From Cytophagales bacterium (GTDB lineage: Bacteria > Bacteroidota > Bacteroidia > Cytophagales > Cyclobacteriaceae): a DNA stretch of 9,730 nt. Below are positions 1-6,376 of the stretch, one piece after another (within the stretch, counting starts at the first letter, position 1; every line of letters begins with the position of its first letter). The position numbers and the translations under genes are program-made. The stretch spans positions 1-9,730 of the forward strand of contig DAHVFH010000222.1 of assembly GCA_027317105.1 (NCBI GenBank). Reading direction: 5' to 3'. The notes under the pieces are model-generated. The model was not told the DNA's origin. It ran no database searches and worked only from the letters and a program-made list of their open reading frames with translations.

Positions 1-29
1 GTTGACCTGATAATTTGATATTTTTGTTC

Positions 30-61
30 ATGATGTTTTGGCTTCGTAACTTAAACATCAT
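30..61. repeat. Perfect 9-bp inverted repeat (hairpin)
   Basis: ATGATGTTT (30-38) is the exact reverse complement of AAACATCAT (53-61), with a 14-base loop. It lies two bases from the terminator hairpin at 64-96, so the pair forms a double stem-loop. On the plus strand it is followed by a run of six A, so by itself it is a poor plus-strand terminator. It could be part of a composite terminator or an operator for a gene outside the window. The repeat is seen directly; the function is unknown. Confidence 0.5.
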
Positions 62-63
62 AA

Positions 64-96
64 AAAAGGCGGTCAGTAGAAATACTTCCGCCTTTT
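64..96. terminator. Bidirectional intrinsic terminator
   Basis: AAAAGGCGG (64-72) pairs perfectly with CCGCCTTTT (88-96). Inside the loop a second stem, AGTA (75-78) with TACT (83-86), closes on a GAAA tetraloop. The plus strand ends in TTTTCATTTTATCTT. The minus strand ends in a run of six T before an A. It can therefore stop transcription from both sides: a plus-strand gene ending left of the window, and the minus-strand efflux unit, whose last gene ends about 320 bases to the right. Confidence 0.65.
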
Positions 97-419
97 CATT
101 TTATCTTCGTTTTTGTCGGATGACAGTATATTTCTATCTCCTTATTTTTCTATTGCCGCCACCCGGTCGGCTTCGGAAGCTTTTGGAAAGATATTGCATG
201 GCCTTGCCGATAAAGACCTGCTGTCTTCCCTTTCTAATTATAATTATGTTCCACAGGTGGGAACATTCAAAAACATTATTTTCGATAAGTTGAAAGTGTG
301 GTTTGTTTTCGCGGTTGTAACGCGTGGCCGTATTAAAAACAATTCGGTAAAGCCACGTGCTGAGTTTCTCCTCTCGATAAAATCCAATTTTCCGTATTTT
401 GAAAACTCCTGATTTTGAA
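97..419. other. Gene-free stretch, about 320 bases, unassigned
   Basis: I see no gene here that I can defend. One plus-strand frame stays open from 80 to 412, but it has no ATG and would have to start at a TTG (113). The conceptual peptide (about 99 residues, containing FGKILHGLADKDLLSSLSN) matches no family I recognise. An ATG in another frame at 120 gives a short, cysteine- and aromatic-rich peptide that looks random. The right end (409-421) carries a copy of CTGATTTTGAATT, also found at 5198-5210. It may be the 3' leader-out of the phosphoesterase gene, or the remains of a decayed gene. Confidence 0.4.
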
Positions 420-1667
420 TTAACTACTTTTCAATTCGATAATCGTAAGTTCTGGCGGCATCCCAATTCTTCCTGGGTAACCGAGGTAACCAAATCCACG
501 GTTCACATATAAGGATTGATCTCCCTGTTGGTAAAGTCCTGCCCATTGCTTGTACACATACTGGCTGGGGCTCCATTTGAAATTGGCGATCTCTACACCA
601 AATTGAAAACCGTGGGTATGACCAGAAAGGGTAAGATCAATGTCTTCGTAATTGAGCCTGACAATCGCATCCCAGCTGCTTGGGTCATGAGAAAGCAAAA
701 TTTTTGCACTGGCTTCCTCCGTGCCGGCATAGGCCTTATCCAATTTTCCATATTTGGCAAATCGTCCGGCACCCCAGTTTTCAATGCCGATGATGGCGAG
801 CTTGTCGCTACCTTGTTCAATGATCCGATTTTCATTCATCAATAAATCGTATCCCAGTAATTTGTGTGCCTCAATGAGATTTTTGAAGTTCTGTTTTTTG
901 GCTTCAGCCGATGGCCACGCATGATAGTCGCCATAGTCGTGGTTGCCGGTAATAGAAAAAACGCCAAAGGGTGCTTTTAACTTTTCAAAAATCGGAATGT
1001 ATTCTTTCACCTCTACCGATTCATTGTTGACGAGATCGCCAGTAAAAAATATCAAATCGGGTTTTTCTTTCATCAACATTTCCGCTCCGCCTTTCACGGC
1101 TGTCTTGTTCCAAAAACTTCCAGAGTGAATATCGGAGATTTGGCCAATGCGAATACCGTCAAATGATTTGGGAAGGTTAGGGAGCTTCAATGTAATTCGC
1201 TTTACACGATAATCGTGTGCTCCTGAAATCACCCCATAAGCAGAAAGCCCAAGCGGAACAGCCGATGCCACCAGCGCAGCTTTGGAAAGAAAATCCGAGC
1301 GACTTATTGTTTCTCCGGGTAAGTGCGTTGGGCTTTTGGAGAAGTAATTGGCTACCCACCGAACTCCGCGCTGCAAATCATCAACAAACAAAAAGAGGAC
1401 AGCAAAGAGTTTAGAAATATAGAGAATGGCAGAGCCTGCCAGAATATAAATCCTTAAATAATCGGTGCCTTTGTAGGGATCACTAAACGTCCACCAAAGC
1501 AATCCCAGAATACTGACTAATGTGGGCATCCAAAAACCGAATCGTATCCCTTGCTTCCAAAACGATGACCATTCTTTACTGACGTTGATCACCGCCTGGA
1601 ATACATAGGCATCGATTAGTAAAAACACAATAACGAAAATAAATAGAGTCATGATCCGGTTGCGCAT
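420..1667 (-). CDS. Membrane-anchored calcineurin-like metallophosphoesterase (YkuE-like)
   Basis: A 415-residue two-metal phosphoesterase. The family's motifs are complete and in order: SDIHSG with D179 and H181, TGDLVNN with D211, GNHDYG with N242, H243 and D244, SHDP with H327, and SGHTHGFQ with H350 and H352. Three hydrophobic helices precede it (about 5-27, 45-60 and 73-96). A fourth segment (about 130-147) follows the motif SRSDFLSK, which resembles a twin-arginine signal with the second arginine replaced by serine. The catalytic domain (about 160-410) is probably on the outer face of the inner membrane; YkuE-type relatives cleave phosphate esters and some are Tat substrates. The substrate here is unknown. 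The gene is last in the efflux set, 51 bases after the pump, and no clear terminator separates them, so read-through is likely. A second ATG at residue 6 is a possible start; neither has a Shine-Dalgarno site. Confidence 0.92.
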   Translation of the reverse strand: MRNRIMTLFIFVIVFLLIDAYVFQAVINVSKEWSSFWKQGIRFGFWMPTLVSILGLLWWTFSDPYKGTDYLRIYILAGSAILYISKLFAVLFLFVDDLQRGVRWVANYFSKSPTHLPGETISRSDFLSKAALVASAVPLGLSAYGVISGAHDYRVKRITLKLPNLPKSFDGIRIGQISDIHSGSFWNKTAVKGGAEMLMKEKPDLIFFTGDLVNNESVEVKEYIPIFEKLKAPFGVFSITGNHDYGDYHAWPSAEAKKQNFKNLIEAHKLLGYDLLMNENRIIEQGSDKLAIIGIENWGAGRFAKYGKLDKAYAGTEEASAKILLSHDPSSWDAIVRLNYEDIDLTLSGHTHGFQFGVEIANFKWSPSQYVYKQWAGLYQQGDQSLYVNRGFGYLGYPGRIGMPPELTIIELKSS

Positions 1668-1718
1668 AAAAAGAGAAAGATCATCTTTTTTTGAAGACGA
1701 CCCTTCTGTTTAATTATT

Positions 1719-4700
1719 TTATCCAGCACTGCTTGTTGATACGTCTTCCACAGGTACATCTCCTGATTTCCGGATCAACCTTCCAAACCAAGCTTTAAAT
1801 CGCACCCGCAGCAAATACATTACGGGCACAAATATGAGTGTAAGGAAGGTACCGAAGATAATTCCGAAAATCATCGTCCATGAAAGTGGCCCCCAGAATT
1901 TCACGTTGTCGCCCCCAAAGAAAATGTGAGGATTTAAGTCGGTGAAAAGGGTGACGAAATCAATGTTAAAGCCAATAGCCAGAGGAATTAACCCGAGGGT
2001 GGCCGCCATCGCGGTAAGCAAAACGGGGGTCATCCGGGTTTTGCTGGCCTCAACAATTGCAGCCTTTAATTCGATTCCTTGCGAAAGGAGCAAGTCGGTG
2101 AATTCAACAAGTAGAATTCCATTGCGTACTACGATCCCCGCCAAAGCGAGTACACCAACACCTGTCATTACAACAGAGATCTGCATTTTGAAAAGAGAAA
2201 ATCCAATCAGCACACCGATGATACTCAAAACGATTTCGGAAAGGATAATCAAAGGCTTGCCCACAGAGTTAAATTGAATCACCAGAATCATGAAAATCAA
2301 ACCAAAAGCAATCATGGCGGCAACGCCAAGGAAACTTGCAGTTTCGGCCTGTTTTTCCTGTTCACCTGTCATGTTCACGGTGACATCATCTGGCAGCGCG
2401 AAGGAAGCCATTGCCTCTTTTATTTGAGCGACAACTTGGTTGGCATTGTAATCACTCAGCACATTAGACTCCAGCGTGATGGTTCTTTTCTGGTCAATTC
2501 TTCTAATGCCGGCATAACTATTGGTGTATTCGATGGTGGCAAATGATGAAATCGGTACTTGCCTTACTTGGCCACCCATCGTCATGTCGCGGAAGGTGAT
2601 GGGCAAATTGATCAACGTATTGATGTCATTGCGCTGACTTTTTTTGATTCGCAATTCAATTGGGTAATCGTCATTGTCATCTCTAAACTTAGAAATCTCA
2701 GTTCCGTAAATGGCAGTCCTCAACACTCCGCCAATTTGAGCGGTAGAAATCCCTTCACGGTTTGCCTTTTCGCGGTCGATGTGCAGTGTGATTTCAGGTT
2801 TATCGCTTTGAAAATTGGACTTCAATTCTTCGATTCCGGGAATCTGCAAAGAGTCCAAATATTTTTTCGCACGCGTGGCGGTGGCAACAAGCACATCAAA
2901 ATTGTCGGCCGAAATTTCGATGCTAATTGGTTTCCCAGAAGGAGGGCCACCTGCTTCCTGATCGACAGAAATTTCTACGCCCTTAAAACCTTTCACCGCT
3001 TCCCGTATTTTGTCTAAGTAATCCTTCGTGGATTGACCATCTCTTTTGTCAAAGCTGACGAAAGCCACCGCGACTTTGCCTAAATGTGGACTCGCTTGTG
3101 AAGTATTATCAAATTGATTTTCACTTGCACCAATGGCCACATTGGCGATGATCGATTCTACAATTTTATTTTTCTTGCCGCCAGGGTTTACCAAATTGGT
3201 GACGCGTTTCTCGACAACCTTAGTAACTGAATCGGTAACCCGCTGATCCGTGCCGATGGGCATACGGATATAGGTATAAATAAAATTTGGATCGCCTTTC
3301 GGAAAAAATACTACCGGAGGTTTGCGCACCCCAGTGAACCAAATCGAAAACACAAAAAGAAAAAGCACCGTGCCGATAACTAATGCAGGTCTATAATCTT
3401 CGAGGCACCAGGAAATCAGCTTCATGTATGAACGCTGAACCTTTGGCCAACCCTTGGTTTGAAAATTAGAAATCACCTCTTCTAACACAAAGCGGTGCAA
3501 GGAATAAATCCCAAAAATGAATACGGTAAAGTTTCCTAATCCGATTGATCTGGTAATGTAAAATAATGCAGCTACTGCCGTGAATATGGCAAGGCTTATT
3601 TTAAATCCTTTCGTGAATTTCTGACGGCTGTGATCGTGATCGTGAACCCCCATAAAGTCTGCCGCAAACACAGGATTCATAATGTAAGCCACCACCAACG
3701 ATGCCAACAAGGCAATAATTAAAGTGATTGGAAGGAATTTCATGAATTCACCAATGGTACCGGGCCAAAATACAAGCGGAAAGAAGGGGGCTAGCACAAC
3801 CAACGTTCCTGACAGCACCGGAAGGAAAACTTCTCCGGCTGCAATTTTAGCGGCCTTGCGAATGGGCACTTTGCCGTTATCAAACACCCGGTGTGTGTTC
3901 TCAATCACCACAATGGCGTCATCCACCACAATACCAAGCGCCAGCAAAAAGGAGAACAACGTCATCAGGTTTAAGCTGAAACCAATGGATGGGAATACCA
4001 GAAAGGCGATAAAACTAGATATCGGCACGGACAACCCCACAAAAATGGCGTTGGTAGCGCCCATGAAAAACATTAAGATAATAGTCACCAACACAAAACC
4101 GATAATGATCGTGTTGATTAGGTCATGCAAAGTGGTTCGCGTGTTTTTAGATTGATCAGCAGTAACCGTGATCTTCAATCCTGGAGGCAAAATATTGTCT
4201 TCAAAATCTTTTACAATTGCATTGATTTCATCGGACGCATGGATGAGGTTTTCTCCACCACGTTTTACCACATTCAGGGTAACCACATTCTTGCCGTCTA
4301 AGCGCGAAAAACTTTCTTGCTCTTTGTGTGAGTCAATTACGTTAGCCACATCTTTTAAATAGATTTTTCCTCCTTTTATTGAACCGATCACGGTGTTTGC
4401 AATCTGTTCGGCACTGGTGTATTCACCGTTTACGCTTAGCGAACGTTTCATTCCATCCACAGACAGTTCACCCGCGGAGATAATTTTATTTTCAGAACCA
4501 ATTGAATTCGTGATGTCATCCAGCCCCACCCCTGCCAAAGCCAGTTTGAACATGTCAACGTTAATTTGGATCTCCCGATCCAAGGCACCTACAATGTCCA
4601 CCCTGCGAATTTCCGTCAGTGCTTCGATATGGTCTTGCATCTGGTCGGCATATTTTTTCAGGGTCTGCAAGTCATAGTCGCCCGATAGGTTGACGTTCAT

Positions 4701-5147
4701 TATCGGCACTTCAGAAATATCAATATCAATAACTTGTGGCTCATTGGGCAAGCTGGTAGGCACGGGTGGCAAATCGGTTTTTGCTTTGTCCACCGCTTCT
4801 TTCACTTCGCGCTTTGCTTCTTTCACTTCCACATCGGTTTCAAATTCGATGATCACGTTAGAGAAATCTTGAACGGAATTGCTGGTAATCTTTTTGATGC
4901 CGGCAATGGATTTCACTTGTTTCTCAATCTGTTTGGTCACCAAGTTTTCCACATCTTCAGGAGAAGCTCCAGGGAAAACGGTGGCAACATAAATTTGCGG
5001 AAACACAACTTCGGGGAAGTTCTCTTTGGGCAGACTGTTGTAAGTCATGATGCCCGCCAAACAGATGATCACGGTTGCCACATAAATGGCTATTTTATTA
5101 TCGATCGACCAACTCGTGGGTTTAAATTCTTTTTCGGTGTCTTTCAT
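1719..5147 (-). CDS. RND-family efflux pump, inner-membrane permease (AcrB/HAE-1-like)
   Basis: A full-length 1142-residue proton-driven exporter that forms the inner-membrane part of the tripartite pump. It has the RND duplication: helix 1 (about 17-36), a periplasmic porter region, helices 2-6 (about 346-498), helix 7 (about 587-606), a second porter region, and helices 8-12 (about 938-1113). The proton-relay aspartates of helix 4 are present as D409 and D410 in GIVVDDAIVVIEN. The helix 10 position filled by lysine in AcrB (K940) is arginine here, R1008 in GIVVRNGILLVEF. Between helices 6 and 7 is an extra segment (about 501-575) with HDHDH and two more hydrophobic stretches (515-531, 538-554). 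The loop before helix 12 is also long. The double aspartate and absence of metal-pump signatures favour an organic substrate, but which one is unknown. The start is preceded by TAAAGAA, typical of Bacteroidota, with no Shine-Dalgarno site. Confidence 0.95.
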   Translation of the reverse strand: MKDTEKEFKPTSWSIDNKIAIYVATVIICLAGIMTYNSLPKENFPEVVFPQIYVATVFPGASPEDVENLVTKQIEKQVKSIAGIKKITSNSVQDFSNVIIEFETDVEVKEAKREVKEAVDKAKTDLPPVPTSLPNEPQVIDIDISEVPIMNVNLSGDYDLQTLKKYADQMQDHIEALTEIRRVDIVGALDREIQINVDMFKLALAGVGLDDITNSIGSENKIISAGELSVDGMKRSLSVNGEYTSAEQIANTVIGSIKGGKIYLKDVANVIDSHKEQESFSRLDGKNVVTLNVVKRGGENLIHASDEINAIVKDFEDNILPPGLKITVTADQSKNTRTTLHDLINTIIIGFVLVTIILMFFMGATNAIFVGLSVPISSFIAFLVFPSIGFSLNLMTLFSFLLALGIVVDDAIVVIENTHRVFDNGKVPIRKAAKIAAGEVFLPVLSGTLVVLAPFFPLVFWPGTIGEFMKFLPITLIIALLASLVVAYIMNPVFAADFMGVHDHDHSRQKFTKGFKISLAIFTAVAALFYITRSIGLGNFTVFIFGIYSLHRFVLEEVISNFQTKGWPKVQRSYMKLISWCLEDYRPALVIGTVLFLFVFSIWFTGVRKPPVVFFPKGDPNFIYTYIRMPIGTDQRVTDSVTKVVEKRVTNLVNPGGKKNKIVESIIANVAIGASENQFDNTSQASPHLGKVAVAFVSFDKRDGQSTKDYLDKIREAVKGFKGVEISVDQEAGGPPSGKPISIEISADNFDVLVATATRAKKYLDSLQIPGIEELKSNFQSDKPEITLHIDREKANREGISTAQIGGVLRTAIYGTEISKFRDDNDDYPIELRIKKSQRNDINTLINLPITFRDMTMGGQVRQVPISSFATIEYTNSYAGIRRIDQKRTITLESNVLSDYNANQVVAQIKEAMASFALPDDVTVNMTGEQEKQAETASFLGVAAMIAFGLIFMILVIQFNSVGKPLIILSEIVLSIIGVLIGFSLFKMQISVVMTGVGVLALAGIVVRNGILLVEFTDLLLSQGIELKAAIVEASKTRMTPVLLTAMAATLGLIPLAIGFNIDFVTLFTDLNPHIFFGGDNVKFWGPLSWTMIFGIIFGTFLTLIFVPVMYLLRVRFKAWFGRLIRKSGDVPVEDVSTSSAG

Positions 5148-5164
5148 TTCTTTAAATATTAATA

Positions 5165-5229
5165 TTCAATATCCCAAATTCAAAATTGAGATAATTACTG
5201 ATTTTGAATTTTAAGTTTTGAACTTTGAA
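5165..5229. repeat. Heptamer repeats in two opposing blocks between adaptor and pump genes
   Basis: Four head-to-tail 7-base units fill 5202-5229: TTTTGAA, TTTTAAG, TTTTGAA, CTTTGAA. The next base starts the adaptor's stop codon (TTA on this strand). To the left, 5165-5185 reads as three units in the opposite orientation: TTCAATA, TCCCAAA, TTCAAAA. The two blocks create a perfect 11-bp inverted repeat, 5176-5186 with 5201-5211, around a 14-base loop. The RNA stem would be almost pure A-U, so it is a weak attenuator at most. A 12-base palindrome AATATTAATATT lies just left at 5155-5166. Confidence 0.65.
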
Positions 5230-6360
5230 TTAAATTTTAATTAACTCGCCATCGTTCAACCCTTGGTATCCTACGGTAATGATTTTGTCACCCACCTTCA
5301 GGCCAGTTTTGATTTGTGCCAGGTTATCATACACACCTACTACTTCCACAATTCTTTTTCGTGCTACTAGGTTTGTGCCATCACTCTCCGCGACATACAC
5401 CACCTTTTGACCATTTACATCGCTAACCACATTTACAGGTACGCAAAGCGCTGCGGATTCACTATGGAATATAATTCGCAGTACAGCAGTCATATTGGGT
5501 CTTAGGTATTGGGCAGAAGGAAGTTTTACTTCAATCGGAAATGAACGCGTGAGCGCATCAATGTTCCTCCCAACAAAAGTTACTTTTGCTTCAATCGTTT
5601 TGTCAAGATCAGGGAAGGACACATTTACTTTATCGCCTTTCTTGATGATGGTGATATAGGATTCTGAAACTTTGGCTGACGCTTTCAAATCGGTGTTGTT
5701 AATGACACGAAACACTTGCATGCCGGGTCCCACATTTTCGCCTAATTTGATATTGACCGCTTCTACCGTGCCATTGATTGGTGATTTTATTTTGGTCATT
5801 TCATTTTGCTCACGTAGTGTAGCCACTCTGCGCTCGAGACTTTCTTTATTGTTTTTTGCCTGCAGATATTGGATTTCCGTACCGATTTTTTGATCCCACA
5901 GATTTTTTTGACGTTGGTAAACTGTATTGGCTAACTCGAGATTTGCTTTCAGTTCGTCAATGCCGCGTATAATTAGCGAGTTGTCAATTTGGGCGAGCAC
6001 TTGTCCTCTACTCACTTGTTCTCCTTCGCGGGCATAGACTTGTGTAACAACTCCGGCTGCCTTCGCACTCATCTGGATATTGTCCATGGATAAAACGCTC
6101 CCCTGAGTTTCCATGTAGTGATTGAATGGGCGTGTGGCCAGGGTAGTCACATTCACTTCTTTCATTTTCACTTTCATGAGTTCAGGGTTTTCTTTGCTGA
6201 TCTCTTTTTCAAGGCTTTCAATTTTTTTAGAAAGCTCGGCTTGCTGGTTTTTCAGCAAATCAAGTTGTTTGGTTTTGCTTTCTGGCTTACTGCTGCAAGC
6301 GGTAAAAATAATTCCAATGAGTACGATTGAAATTGTTTGAATGGTTAAAACTGGTTTCAT
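5230..6360 (-). CDS. Periplasmic adaptor (membrane fusion protein), lipoprotein
   Basis: The adaptor that joins the RND pump to the outer-membrane channel. I chose the ATG at 6360 (376 residues) because it opens directly into a lipoprotein signal, MKPVLTIQTISIVLIGIIF then TAC, with the lipidated cysteine at residue 22. An upstream ATG at 6399 would add 13 polar residues before the signal and overlap the previous gene by 23 bases. Numbering from the longer form: a short coiled coil with L46, L49, L56, I60, L63 and I67 in heptad spacing; half of the lipoyl-like domain (110-140, with EGEQVSRGQVLAQID); a helical hairpin (143-202); the second lipoyl half (202-235, SPINGTVEAVNIKLGENV); beta-barrel (about 236-310); and a membrane-proximal domain to the C terminus. 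It sits 16 bases after the channel gene. Family membership is clear; substrate is not. Confidence 0.93.
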   Translation of the reverse strand: MKPVLTIQTISIVLIGIIFTACSSKPESKTKQLDLLKNQQAELSKKIESLEKEISKENPELMKVKMKEVNVTTLATRPFNHYMETQGSVLSMDNIQMSAKAAGVVTQVYAREGEQVSRGQVLAQIDNSLIIRGIDELKANLELANTVYQRQKNLWDQKIGTEIQYLQAKNNKESLERRVATLREQNEMTKIKSPINGTVEAVNIKLGENVGPGMQVFRVINNTDLKASAKVSESYITIIKKGDKVNVSFPDLDKTIEAKVTFVGRNIDALTRSFPIEVKLPSAQYLRPNMTAVLRIIFHSESAALCVPVNVVSDVNGQKVVYVAESDGTNLVARKRIVEVVGVYDNLAQIKTGLKVGDKIITVGYQGLNDGELIKI

Positions 6361-6376
6361 GGGTTCTACTGTATTT

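Noticed and set aside
516..845. Plus-strand open frame of 109 codons
   Set aside because: It is antisense to the catalytic core of the phosphoesterase, whose motifs are intact.
1668..1718. Terminator between pump and phosphoesterase (GAAG/CTTC hairpin)
   Set aside because: The stem is four base pairs and is followed by A residues in the transcript, not U.
2559..3017. Plus-strand open frame of 152 codons
   Set aside because: Antisense to the second porter region of the pump; the peptide resembles nothing and the minus frame is plainly coding.
3724..4155. Plus-strand open frame of 143 codons
   Set aside because: Antisense to helices 2-6 of the pump including D409/D410.
4734..5162. Plus-strand open frame of 142 codons, rich in Phe and His
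   Set aside because: Antisense to the pump's N terminus; the F/H bias is what reversed Lys/Glu codons give.
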